Assembly: GCA_025403435.1 (NCBI GenBank)
Contig: CM046354.1
Location: 16,227,836 to 16,291,835 of the forward strand
DNA: 64,000 nucleotides
Origin: Artocarpus heterophyllus
Taxonomy: Eukaryota; Streptophyta; Magnoliopsida; Rosales; Moraceae
Direction of reading: 5' to 3'
Each line of letters starts with the position of its first letter. The first letter of the stretch is position 1. A program made the translations under genes and the position numbers. Shown in pieces: positions 1-11,349 of the stretch. The notes beneath the pieces are model-generated. The model did not search any database and was not told the DNA's origin. It saw only the letters and a program-made list of their open reading frames with translations.

Positions 1-1390
1 AATTTGAATTTATTAGGTGCATCATGTATTTACACCATCATCAAATTTGGTAAATTAGAGATTCATCTCATAAACAAATATGAGGTTAGACGAAATGTAA
101 TAAGTTGAAACTTTACTGAATTTACTTCCATAAGTTCTTGGACCGAAAAAAATCCAATAAATTTAAAAGAGTTGAACAAAAAGCCTTGAATATACACATA
201 TTTGTTATCAATATTTACTCATGTTTTACGAGATATTTACTTATTATTCAATTTTAAGCTTAATTTTATTACTTTTGTGAAAATTTTAATATAAATTTTA
301 AAATAAATAGGTATGTTTAAAATTCCACTTTCTTTTAGGCTATTTAGGAAATAAGTTAAAGTCAAAAAAATCTTAGTTCAAACTCATTTCACTATGATAT
401 TTTTGGTCGTAAAATTTGAATTGCTACAATGTAAATTCCAACCATTTTTTGTTCAAACTTATTTTCCAAATAGCCTATTCATGTGTAGGTATTTTACTTT
501 TACAACCTACTTAACAACCCAAAGTAAACAAGTTGTACTACTTAAATTCTATTTACAACATCAATAATACAATGAGAGAAATTGTATGAAATATCATATA
601 TTTTTTTAGTACTAATAGAAATAAATAGCATAATTTTAAATAATGAAAAATAGCATATCCTAAAAATTATTAAAATTTATATTTATGATTTTTCCATTTT
701 AATCTTATTTTTTACTCTTTTCTCTTATTAGATTTGATTCATCTCAAAAACTCTCTCTCCTGCCATCGGTGTCACATGCCGCCGACCATCGAACATCATC
801 TAACATTGCCCATGCCACCTTACAAGACATCACCGATGATTTGACAAAAGTCATTGATGATAGACTCCAACAATGGCCATAGATTCATGACGACAATGAA
901 GTGTTGTCTCTTTTCACAAGCTAGCCTTTCGTGATTTCGGCCTTTCGTGACGCGTTGAGAGAGAGAAAGAGAAGAGAAGTTGCCTCCGACCTTGTGATGC
1001 TTCCTAATGAAGTTGCTGTTGCCATCATCGTCTCACCAACAAACCGTCGTTGCTGTCTCACAAACAAACCGTCGTTGCTTTGTTGTGCCATCATGAGCGA
1101 AGAGGGAGGGAGGGAGGAGATAGATAGGTTATTTAATTTGGAGGCTTTAGGGTTTTTTAGTTTAAGGGCTTTAGAGTTTTTTAATTAAGGGATATTTAGC
1201 GTTCAATAATTTTGATTTCATTAAATTATGCTTTTTACCGTCTTTATCTAAATAACATTCTATTAACTTCCTAAAAGTGTTTTTTATTTTCCCCTTTAAA
1301 AAAGTAAAAGTGTTATTTCTCTCCTCCTATAAAACAATTATTTTTTAACAAACGATGTCGTAATATCGCTCGAATGCTAAAAACAGCGTC
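1..1390. other. AT-rich intergenic DNA, no gene
   Basis: No convincing coding region. The stretch is AT-rich, apart from a slightly GC-richer patch at about 760-1110 whose short open frame resembles no family I know and may be an old repeat relic. A small terminal-inverted-repeat element lies at 336-477 and is listed separately. Confidence 0.6.
336..477. mobile_element. Small MITE-like foldback element
   Basis: The left end reads TAGGCTATTTAGGAAATAAG and the right end is its near-perfect reverse complement (…CTTATTTTCCAAATAGCCTA), giving terminal inverted repeats of about 22 bp around a 142-bp element with no coding capacity. The structure fits a non-autonomous DNA transposon. I see no clear target-site duplication, so the exact ends and superfamily are open. 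Confidence 0.6.
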
Positions 1391-1715
1391 GTAATTTTAG
1401 CAAAAAATTGTATTGACGTGGCAAAATAAAGTTCGTTCGATCTTCATAAGGAGGGGTCTTGATCTCATTCTCTTGGGGACTTTTTTGGAGGCAAATAAAT
1501 CCAAGGTTTTCAAGTCCTCCAATGGCATCGGCTGTTTGAGCTCAAAAAAAAAAAAAAAAAAAATCAGAAAGAGAACCAACGAAGAACCCCCAAAACCCCG
1601 CAGTGTCGCTGTAAGAGAACTTCCAACTCTGTTCCCTTTCTAACCAGTGCTCGAAGATTTCTGTTCTCTTTTTTACGCGAACGAAAACTGATTTGTGTGT
1701 TTGCAGAATATATAC

Positions 1716-1749
<34 letters not shown>

Positions 1750-1761
1750 TTGGTCTCTGCA
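1391..1761 (+). promoter_or_regulatory. Probable 5' leader region of the NOC2-like pseudogene
   Basis: This stretch precedes the NOC2-like start codon. It holds a poly-A run at about 1544-1562 and a probable leader-intron acceptor (…TGTTTGCAG) near 1707, followed by a TACA/TA microsatellite at about 1716-1750 that runs almost to the ATG. NOC2 genes need not have a leader intron, so this reading is inference. No clear TATA box was found. Confidence 0.35.
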
Positions 1762-3910
1762 ATGGGGAAGCTAGGGAAGAAGGCGAGGAAGTTTGCGAAG
1801 AAGAATCTTCAGTCGGTGCTTAAGAGAAAGCGCAAGTTGACGTCCATGTTCAAGAAGAAAGCTTCCAAGAGTAACCTTCTCTTTCATCTTATTTTCCAAT
1901 TTCAATCCTTTTATGTCATGAATCGTTTAATTATTTGAGACTTTCATGGGTAATTTTTTTATTTTTCTTCTTATTAAGTGTTTTTTCAATGAATAAAGTG
2001 TTGGTTTTTGTGAACCTAAACGCACGGAAATGGGAAATTACAATCTTGTTTGTGTTAATTGACAGTGTTTGTAATCTTAATTGTTGCATTTCGATTTTGC
2101 TAATTTTTAGAATTTTCTTTCGTTTAAATGTTAATTTCGTTACTGTAGAGGATGAACGAGATGATATTGAAGAGCAAGAAGAGGACACAGGAGTGTTGTC
2201 TAATGTAAGGTGGAAAATTGGTGATCATTTTATTATTTTTGCCACTGCATTTATATTGCATTTATATTGGTTTGTTGTTCTATCACCTTCTTTTGATTTT
2301 TTTTTTCTTTTACGAGCGTTATGAATGCATATCACCTATGAAATAATCGTTCAAGCATTTTTTTTTTTCTCTTCCTTTTTTATGTTTCTCAGAAGGAACA
2401 AAGTTCAATATCTGGTTAACTTTCTCTTGATGTGGTGTTCACTGATGATGATGGTGATGCGGATAGAGATGATTCCGACAGTGATGACTATCTTCCAGAG
2501 GTTTTTGATTAAAATCAATACTAACATGTTCTTTGGCCCTTTTTTTTAATTTTTTCCATTAGCTCTGAAATTTGTTGAGCAGGACTCAAGTTTAGATGTT
2601 CCTCAAAGTGAGAGTGAGAATCATCTAGAAGGTGAGGATATTTGTTTGATTGATTTTATGCAATCATTCTTGTCTAAACTTGTGATTGACTCGATGAGTT
2701 TTGTACACAGACAACAATGGTGCTAGCGCTTTGTCGTCGCAGAGCAGAGAAATATATTTAGAACTTGTGAAGAAAACTAAAAAGCTGGAGAGGTTGAAGC
2801 AAAAGGTAATTGCTGGTACTATTTTGATTGCATGTTGTTGTCTGTTTTGTGTATGTGGAAGATGACACAAATAACACAAAGGACTTAAGCTGCACTTCGA
2901 GATTTTTGGTAAGCTGCGCACACCCTCGCTTGAAAGAAAGAGGTTTGCAGCTTTACATGTTAGTAAGAAAGTATTGGTATGGACTGGCTTGAATAGATTA
3001 GATCACTTAAGCAACTGTAATACGCTTGGACCCTCTTTTTTGGATCAAATCTAGCTATAAAGAAAGAAGATTGGACTTAGAATAATTATTTTCTTCAAAT
3101 GTGAGGGGCACCAATGGTTATGCAATCACTGAAGGATTGTGTTCTCTTTTTATATTTGTATTTTGTAATTGTTTCTTTCTTGTGTTGGATCCCATTTTTC
3201 AATTTTTAAAAACATTTCTTAATGATGATGTCTTGGATATTTTTCAGGATCCCAAATTTTCCAAGTTTCTGGAAAGCTATGATAAGGAACTTTAATCATT
3301 TGGAGAGAAAGAAGATGTAAGTTATTTAATTTCAAAGTTCCTTCAAGTGGTTATGTAATTGCTCAATGTATGAGCTTTGTATTTCGGAAAGCGTAAGTGT
3401 CCACATTTGATGCATATATATATATATATATATATTGGATTGTAACAGTATTCAGATGAGGATGAGATAAGTGATGATGAAACAGAGTCAATGAATGAAG
3501 ATACTCATAACAGTGAGGGCAAGTTGTTAACCAGCTCTGTTGTTGATTCTTTGCGTCAACTAGTTTCAGAGCAGCAAAGTCTGCCCTAACTAGTCTGGTA
3601 AATGGATATCGGACTGCATGTCACTATGGAGCTGAATTGAGTCTTGATAATGACTCTCATAGATTTCCTAGCAGTGAAGCCTTCAGCAAGATACTGATAT
3701 TCATGCTCAATGAGGCCAATGATGTTTTTAGGTAGCTGTTGGGTTTGAGCTCCGAATTTAGGGAGGAGAAACTTTCGGAATTAAAAAAATCCTCAAAATG
3801 GGATGCAATTAAACCTTTGATCAAATCATATCTGAGGAGTACCCTTTTTCTTCTGAATCACGTTACTCAAACTGAGATATTGGCATTCTCCTTAGCCTGA
3901 GTCAGAGCTT

Positions 3911-4010
3911 CTATGGTGTTTATTGTTGCATTTCCTTCAATACTCCGTAGACTTATTGTTCTATGGTGTTTATTGTTGCATTTCCTTCAATACTCCATAG
4001 ACTTATTGTG
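3911..4010 (+). repeat. 50-bp tandem duplication inside a NOC2-like exon
   Basis: Positions 3911-3960 and 3961-4010 are the same 50 bases with about two differences (CCGTAG against CCATAG, and the last base). Because 50 is not a multiple of three, the duplication shifts the frame of the exon encoding FIVAFPSILRRLI. It is a single clear disabling event. Confidence 0.9.
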
Positions 4011-6007
4011 GTACTTCTCTCTGACTTGTCCTTTGTGTGTAGTTGTTGCTCCAAAACAATTTAGTTTACCAAAATGGGACTCAATATGTACTGTTTCGTC
4101 TATTTTGCTAGTTTCTATATTTTGTATTTGTGCAGTTAGCATGAATGTTGTGCACATAGCTATATTATACGCAATGTTTTTTATTCTAAGTTGATTTGTA
4201 ACGATATCCTTTGGCCTACATGTTTAGGTTATTTACTATATATATTGAACTCACACAATTTGAAGCATGCCACACTTGGAAGTTTCCTTTGCAGGCTGCT
4301 CTTCAGATTTGGGCAACAGGGGGAGATAGTATTTCCTCCCTTGCCTTTCTTATCATAAAAGACCTGGCGTCTGTATATAATTCTGATTGGTTTGACACCT
4401 GCTTCATTAAAACATACAAGTCCTTCATCGGTCATTGTCAGTTTGTGGAGCAGGTTCAATTGAAACATGTACAATTTCTGAGGAACTCATTTGTTAAGCT
4501 ATGCACTTTGGACGTGCAAAAATCATCTAAAAGGGCAACGGTTTCCATACAGCAACTTGCCAAAATCCTACACTAGGGACTACAAACAAAGAAAGAAGTA
4601 CAAAAGTATTAATTTGTTTCACTAATTCACGTGCAGAAATACGTTGTGATTTCATGAGTATTTGTTGTAAAGCATGTTCTTTTACTTATCTCCTTAACAT
4701 ATTTTTATTTGCAGGAATCAGTCAAGAATGTATGCGGTTGGCAATATATAAGTTGTGTTGATCTCTGGGTTTCATTTATATCAGCCAATATATATGATTA
4801 TGATCTCCAGAAGTTAGTTTTTATGACCATTAAGATCATAAATGGGATGGCTCTCTTGTTTCCTGGACTGAGATATTTACCTTTGAGAGTTAAATGCGTT
4901 CAATGGTTAAATCAGCTCTCCAGTTCAAGTGGGATCTTCATTCCTGTTGCGTCTTTGGTTTTGGATGTTTTGGAATATAAAAGTGGCAATGGTGGATATG
5001 GAAAATTCTTTAGCTTATCAACCGCCATAAAGGTTGGGGATTGTCATACTAAATTTCGTTGTTTTACTTGCTTATTAAGGTACTGTCATTATCGAATAAC
5101 TCTTTCCTCTTTTTGAAAATACAATTCTTTCTGTTGGTAACTGATAACGTCCAATTTTTGTCCAGCATAAAGCTTCTCAACTCTTTAAAGTAACTGATTA
5201 ATAATTTTCAGTGCAGTTACCAAAAGATTGTTTAAAATCACGGAATTTCCAGGAGCTGTGTATTTCATCTGCTATTGAACTACTTTCTGCACACTTTGCT
5301 CAGTGGAGCCACTATATATCATCCCTGAGCTAGCAGCTGTTCCACTCATCCGTCTACGAAAGTTTCATGAGACTACTACTGTTGAGAGTTTCAAGCATGT
5401 GGTTAAGTGTTTTATGAATCAGGTACAATTTTGCTTTTATCTCTTCTAATGAATTTGTTTCCCACACATAGAAACTCTAGAGGTAGTTAGCTACTTGCTT
5501 CCATCAAAAGCCCCAAGTACTTTAGAGGGAGAATATTCAAGAAATAAATTGTCTGTGCCACGAGCCCAAAAATGGAAGATTTATTATCCGAAGGCCAGAG
5601 GTTGCTACAAACTGACTGTATCAGGATCTAATAAATAGAAATGAAGCGTCAGCTGTTTGCTCTACCATCTTACTTTTAACTTCCGAAATTTTGTGCGTCA
5701 GAACTGCTAAGGAATGATGCATACCCCAAACAATAACGTTCTACTAATAACAATCTTATCTAAGTTCATATCCAGGTGTAGTTAAGCCTCAATGTGTATC
5801 CTAGCTAAACGAATAAAAACTTTTAACAAAAAAAGATATTCTTGGTTTTGATATTTATTTCAAAAGATTCTGTATAACAGTACATACCTGCCTTTGTTGA
5901 GGAGAGTCAGTTAAGCACTGCCAATATCGTTTATATTGTTATTTTTCCTTCAGAATCTTTTGGTTTCAATTAGGAAGAAATAAATTTACACCAACGTAAA
6001 CTTCAGA

Positions 6008-6134
6008 TTCACCATATATATGTATGTGTGTGTGTGTGTATATATATATATGTATATTTAGCTTCATGTTATGGTGGCTTAAGCATCAAATTCACCATAT
6101 GTGTGTGTGTGTGCGCGCGTGCGTGCGTGTGTGT
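6008..6134. repeat. Compound TG/TA and TG/CG microsatellites in the long NOC2-like intron
   Basis: Two dinucleotide tracts follow near-identical lead-ins (TTCACCATAT): TG/TA at 6019-6054 and GTGTGT grading into GCGCGT/GCGTGC at 6101-6134. They lie in the ~900-bp intron between the exons ending at 5422 and starting at 6337. Simple-sequence DNA, no function seen. Confidence 0.8.
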
Positions 6135-7554
6135 TTAGAGTTTACAAGGAGATTGCAAATATCCATTATTGTTGTTTCATCAGCTTTTGAGAGTACATGA
6201 ACATCATGAGTGACTGCTTCCTCTTGCTTCATGGCTGATGGCATTATAGATACTTAATAAATGTTGATGATGCATTACATGCTGTACCATGTGCTGATTG
6301 TCCAACAGATTCCCTTATAGCTTAACTTGTCTACAGGTGGAGCAAAATGTTGAATTTGTGCAGAAAAGAAGGGATGAGGTGGCTTTTCCACCGAAAGATC
6401 AGCAATTGGTAGAAACATTTCTTCAGGTTTGTTGGTTTTTCCCCCGGCAAAACACCATTTGGGTTTGATCAACATAACTTAGCCTGATGAATGGTTGAAA
6501 TGCAGCTTGAGAAGCACAATGGAAACACTTCATTAACACAATATTACAAAAGCCTCATGGACAAGGCTGTCGCTAGAAATCTAGCTGCCATTGAAATGGT
6601 GCAATATATCTTTCCCATCTTCTTTCTTTATATTACTGTCTAGCCATCTTTTATGAATTCCTTTCTTTCTTAAATTAACCATTAAAGTTGTTAGATCGAA
6701 TGTCTTAATATGCATTTTGGACTTGAAATAAGATATAAGCTATGTTTTGGGTTGAAATAATATGGGACGAGTAATCCCATATTAGGCCTTTTTCATATGT
6801 GGGCCTTGGCTACAACAAACTTCAAATTTTCAGATCAGACTTGAGGCTCTTTTTCACAAGCCCTTTTTGCTGGTTTTGATCAAGAGCCTTCTGCAATCTT
6901 CTTTGCATGATATCAACTAGTGTATTTAGTAACATCTTATGACTCAAATTTCTGCAACTTTGTTTGGCATCGAGAATGACTACATTTTTGCTACATTGCT
7001 TGCTGCTGTATCCTGAAGCAGACAAACTTCCTAAGAAAGTAAAATGCTTCCAAATAAGACCGCTGCAGAGGTGGATGTTAATGGTGGACATTTAGCGAAA
7101 AATCGATCTAACTGGAGATGGTGGCATAGAAATACAGTGAACCACCAAAACGTGTGGGTGAGGCAAGTGTTATAGTTGCATCTTTTTTGGTTTCAGTTCC
7201 AGAGATTGCAATCTCTTTTATTATTTGCTTATATTCTCTCACCAATTTTGGCATATTCGTTTAGGTTCTTAGAGACTCTGATTGTAAAGAAGACATGGCC
7301 GGTGAAAATTTTGAAACGGATTTAGGTCTGTTGACCACGTCAAATGAATTTTGTTTGCGCTACTAGGAAAATATGATTTTGGAACCTTTGTCCGGCAATA
7401 CAGCTTAGATCATACGAAAACTGTTTGTCAAGAAAAGCATAACTTAAACATACATTTATGTGATTTGGTTATTTTGTCTATTTGATGTGTTCTCGTAAAT
7501 AACGGATTTACACATCAAGTATTGGATTTATGAGATAACAATATGAAGATCATC

Positions 7555-7760
7555 GTAAATAGGGCACACTGGAATCAATATTCAAATCAGCTAAAATCTC
7601 TATCCCTTGCGGTAAATGGGTTCCCACTTCATCGCGGAAGCTAGCAGGGCAGGAATTGCTTGGTTCCCGAATGGGTCTGCTTCCAGCGAGTGTGCGCCCC
7701 CATAAGCTATAAGGGCGAGCCTTACGTGATAGGGGCGAATTCTTGCATCGTTTCATAAAA
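7555..7760. other. GC-richer ~200-bp island of unknown origin (organelle-DNA candidate)
   Basis: Base composition changes abruptly to about half G+C between AT-rich flanks. More than one frame stays open over part of it. This is what a short nuclear insertion of plastid or mitochondrial DNA would look like, but I do not recognise the sequence as any organelle gene and the assignment is only a guess from composition. Confidence 0.25.
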
Positions 7761-8080
7761 CCACTTAACAATTCAACATTTCCACCCCACTGCTAATGTG
7801 GATTAGTCTTCTGTAGGATAGATTTACGTGATTAATCCCGGATGTACAAAGCAAATTAACAAACCAAAAATCGGCATAAAGAAAGTGGCTAACGCTGTGA
7901 ATCCTGGATTTACATGACAAATTAACAACTTGAAAATCTTCTCCTCTCTAAGTATGCTATTAATATATGCTGATAATTTTTATTCTTCCTTCTAAGTATG
8001 CTATTTCCCTTCTACTAAATCTTCTCATGTAGGCTGATTGAAGCCCAATTGCTAATTAATTAAAATCATTTCTCCCCTTT

Positions 8081-8116
8081 TAATAATAATAATAATAATT
8101 ATTATTATTATTATTT
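8081..8116. repeat. (AAT)n(ATT)n self-complementary microsatellite
   Basis: A run of AAT triplets flows directly into ATT triplets, so the tract is a near-perfect palindrome able to form an AT hairpin. It is flanked on both sides by CTCCCCTT motifs. Confidence 0.8.
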
Positions 8117-10052
8117 TTTTCTCCCCTTCATATGCAAGAAAAGCATGAATGAAGATGATAGGGACCTAATAATAGAGAAATACTACAAAATCACATCAAC
8201 GTCTACTAGTGGCCGGCATTTTCTATCCTCTAGGCCGATACATGAACGGCTACATAACAGCCGCCTCGAATCAAATTTTGTTGTTCTTGCAGCTGGTGAG
8301 TGTATTCTAATTTTTGGGCCCAAGATTGTCATGTCTTTTTGACATGGAAGCCACTATGTCTATTAAATCTCCGAACTTTAATTAATGTTCTTTGAGGTTG
8401 TCGCTGTCACTTTTTCTAATTTTAAATATGCAATTTTAGAAGCTTCAAACTCAACATGAAATACCCATAGAGATTGTATTATTATTATTATTATTATTTG
8501 AGACCACAGAGATTGCATGTTGAATATTAACGTAAGAATCCGACATGCTCACAACTTAATAAAGTAAATAAAAATCAAAATAATTTCAAGAAAAAAAAAA
8601 GATATATAAAACTAAAAAAAAAAAAATCCTCCATTAAGATTTTAGTTTAATTTTTAAGTGTTTTTGTGTTGAGTAGTAAATGCCATGGACTTGATGTTTC
8701 ATTGACTTCAAGCGTCGACAAAAATGAGGCTTGCATAAGTGTTGGCTATTCCTATAAAAAGATGATAGCCTTTTCTTTTGAATCGGTGTTTCTAAGTACG
8801 CGTCGGTTAAAACTTTTTATTTATTTTTAATTTTTTAGAGAACTTTGTTGTAAGGTACATAAAAAAAAACCCACCATAAATACACTTTCTAATCGTCAAA
8901 CTATTTCACAATTAATAAGATTTAAGAAAAATATATCGATTTAAATAAACTTGATGAAAATATGAAGATTTAAAAATATACACCACTAATAATATGTTCT
9001 TGTATACTGTATACGGTATACCTTACTATTATATTTTCTTTTTTTTTTTTCATTTTCTTCATACCTTAACTACCGTGGTACTCCAGTAAACAAAAATATT
9101 CATGGTTAAAATAAATATTAGGATTATTTATTATTTTATGCCTTCCATTTTAAGCTTATAAAAAGTGGATGCTATGCATTTTGAGTGTTCATATTGTATC
9201 TTGGAATTTTATTTTATTTTTTTGTATAAAATTTATAAAGTCTCTTAGTCAACTACTTTTTAAAACACTTTAATTATAACAACTTCATCATGAAAATCAT
9301 CAACTTGTTCAAATTGGCTTCTTCATCTAATACCTGCAAATTTAACATGAAATCAAAATCTAAAAGTACAAGTTTGAAAATTACTTCAAATACATAGTAT
9401 CAAAAAGCAATACGATGTTTAGAAAGTAAGTTGAAATTGAAAGTGTTATATCATCTAAGAGCTTAATCTTGTAGCATACTTATTGAGGTGAAACTGAGTT
9501 TACTAGACACTATATTAGTAAAGAGCAATATTATAAGGCATTGATAATACGAAGCACCATTTATTAATAAAAGATAGATCCGACTCGTAGATGAAACCTA
9601 TTTTTTATTAACGATAATGTTTAAGATTGATGCCCAAGGGATTTTCATAAGGAAAGCCCAAATACAACTAGTGAAGTTGAGGACCGTTTAAAGTGCCAAC
9701 CACCGGAAAATATATATTTCACGCTCCCTTCTAGAAATAAAGAAAAAACACAAGCAGCTACAATTAAAAATTGAGTGGATATTTTAAACCGTCCAAATCC
9801 TCGCCTTCCCAAAAACGTCCTCAGGAATTTTTCTAGAAAAGCACTATTTTTTTAATATAAAAAATATAAAACTCTATTTTTATACGTTCCCTCCTCTACA
9901 TTACACCGTAAACCCCCACCAAAATCCAAGCGCGTGCCCGTGACGCTCCTACCCCGAGCTATAGTCAACCCCGGCCAGCGCCTGAAGATGTTTGAATCAT
10001 ACATTGACACCCACCAAGCGCAGAACTCTCCACGCTCCCGCACACGCGCGGC

Positions 10053-10850
10053 TCATGCTTTGCGAATAGCACTGCGACCGTACGCAGCCTTTGCGACAAC
10101 CACAGCATGGCGGCTCCGACACGAGAGAGCCCTCAACAACCCCCAAAACCCCTTGCCGCTTCTCCTCCTCCTCCTCCTCGGCTTCGCCGATACGTTTTCC
10201 GCTGTCGTTTCCTCAAACGACGGAAACATCGTCGAGGAATGGCTCCTCCTCCTCCGGCTCTGCCTGTTCTTCATGTCCCTCAACCCCATCTCCATCGACG
10301 GAGCCCTCATCCCAAACATGAAAAGATACCACCTCGATTTCACCGCCGGCGACGACCCCAGAAACGACACTTTCTTTTTGTTGTCGTACGAGCATTTCTT
10401 CTTCGTCGTCGTCGTCGTCGGCGAAGGCAACGCCAAGGACTTACCGTCGTTCGGTTTCGGTTTCGGTTTCAGGTACTGGAACATGCTGTGCTTTGCACTT
10501 CTGGGTTTTTCTTGCCTGATAATTTCCTCATTGGGTTTTTGATTCTGATCGTGATTAACCTGATCTTTGCCCACTAAGGGAATGAGCTTTCCGCAGAAGA
10601 TGATTTCCTTGGGATTCGGGTAATTAGTCGAAGTAACGGTGAAGTCTTCGCTGAAGAACTCGAAGAAATTGTTGTCGTCTTCTTCTTCTTCGTCGTCGTC
10701 GAAGGAAGAGGTCTGGTATTTCTTGCTGCTGCCGGAGAAATACTCGTCGTCCCATCTGAATGAATCCCTGGGAAGGTCGCAGAGAGAGAGAGTTTCTTCT
10801 TTTTCTTCGTCGTATGAATAGTTTTGATCTTGGTGCTCATCTTCGACCAT
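10053..10850 (-). CDS. Uncharacterised plant protein with LSLCDLP motif
   Basis: 265-aa single-exon protein, start ATG at 10850-10848, stop at 10053. The open frame extends further upstream, but those codons lie across a TATA box (10942-10949) and a CT-rich leader, so MVEDEHQ is the likely start. Layout: acidic N-terminus with ETLSLCDLP at about residues 20-28; a long Asp/Glu tract ending in NNFFEFFSEDF (about 60-70); EIIFCGKLIPL (about 82-92); a Lys/Pro-rich middle; a conserved-looking block (SRWYLFMFGMRAPSMEMGLR, then DMKNRQ); and a very basic C-terminus with RRRRRRSGKGFWGLLRALSC, a possible nuclear-targeting region. No enzyme domain seen. The same motif order recurs in the gene at 61932-62591. 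Proteins with this pattern occur in plants as functionally unknown. Function not assigned. Confidence 0.85.
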   Translation of the reverse strand: MVEDEHQDQNYSYDEEKEETLSLCDLPRDSFRWDDEYFSGSSKKYQTSSFDDDEEEEDDNNFFEFFSEDFTVTSTNYPNPKEIIFCGKLIPLVGKDQVNHDQNQKPNEEIIRQEKPRSAKHSMFQYLKPKPKPNDGKSLALPSPTTTTTKKKCSYDNKKKVSFLGSSPAVKSRWYLFMFGMRAPSMEMGLRDMKNRQSRRRRSHSSTMFPSFEETTAENVSAKPRRRRRRSGKGFWGLLRALSCRSRHAVVVAKAAYGRSAIRKA

Positions 10851-10941
10851 TTTTTTAGTTTGTGTGTGTGAAAGAGAGAGAGAGAAAAAAAAAAAAATAA
10901 AAAAGGAGATTTGGTAGTTATGGGTTTTGATGGAGTTTGTA

Positions 10942-10949
10942 TATTTATA
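10942..10949 (-). promoter_or_regulatory. TATA box of the LSLCDLP gene at 10053-10850
   Basis: On the minus strand this reads TATAAATA, about 92 bp upstream of the chosen ATG. It is followed by a CT-rich leader (the GAGAGAGAGAG tract on plus at about 10875), a common plant core-promoter arrangement. Confidence 0.7.
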
Positions 10950-11349
10950 GACGACAAGAATATTTGAGAATTGGGAGAGATTTTGGGAAGAAGATTGATG
11001 GGGTTTACGGCTTCCAGATGGACTACAACTTTTTTTTATTTGTTTATTGTTATGGCTTGTTTGTAGAGTGTAAAAAGGCCAGAGAGAGACAAAAGGGCAG
11101 CTGTTTGGAATGAAAAAAATAAATAAACAAATAGATTTTCTAGAGATTTGGTACGTAACTCTTCTAGAAGAGCAGGCACGGGGCAGCTGGATAGGCAGAA
11201 AGAAGGAAGGGCAGGGACTCGTCTTGTATGCGCGTGGAGTAACGAAATGGGGTGGTGGCAAAAGCAATAAGCAAGAAAAGTAGGACCCATCTAGAAACAG
11301 ATTTTCTTTTTGAGGCAAACTTCAAAGCAATTCTTTTACCGTTAGTTTC

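Larger units (their letters stand above)
1762..6598 (+). pseudogene. NOC2-like (nucleolar complex 2 / REBELOTE family) pseudogene with retained introns
   Basis: Exons spell a NOC2-family protein, the nucleolar partner of NOC1/NOC3 in 60S ribosome assembly. The start MGKLGKKARKFAKKNLQSVL is typical, followed by an acidic stretch (DDSDSDDYLPE), LTSSVVDSL, LVNGYRTACHYGAE, KHVQFLRNSFVKLC, RYLPLRVKCVQWLNQLS, GIFIPVASLVLDVLEYK and QKRRDEVAFPPKDQQ. Exons seen: 1762-1870, 2149-2204, 2393-2500, 2583-2631, 2711-2805, 3248-3316, 3449-4010, 4295-4597, 4715-5032, 5217-5422, 6337-6426 and 6506-6598, all bounded by GT-AG. The reading frame is broken repeatedly: in-frame stops at 2417, 3293, 3733, 3898 and 4574, a frameshift at about 3587, a 50-bp tandem duplication in the exon at 3911-4010, and a 1-nt loss in exon 5217-5422 (206 nt). 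Intron retention means this is a decayed gene copy, not a processed one. The terminal exon and stop were not found. Confidence 0.9.
6599..9850. other. Intergenic DNA downstream of the NOC2-like pseudogene
   Basis: No gene recognised. The plus strand is AT-rich with poly-T and poly-A tracts. A minus-strand frame at 6822-7091 shows no family resemblance and no promoter. A 200-bp GC-richer island at 7560-7750 and an ATT microsatellite at 8081-8116 are listed separately. Confidence 0.55.

Noticed and set aside
6822..7091. 89-codon minus-strand frame
   Set aside because: No resemblance to a known family, no promoter or splice context; likely chance.
10091..10577. Plus-strand open frames opposite the LSLCDLP gene
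   Set aside because: Arg/Pro/Ser-rich shadows of the acidic/basic gene on the minus strand.
10851..11318. N-terminal extension of the LSLCDLP protein by 156 codons
   Set aside because: The upstream codons cross a TATA box and a CT-rich leader and give a low-complexity peptide; the start at 10850 fits the promoter.
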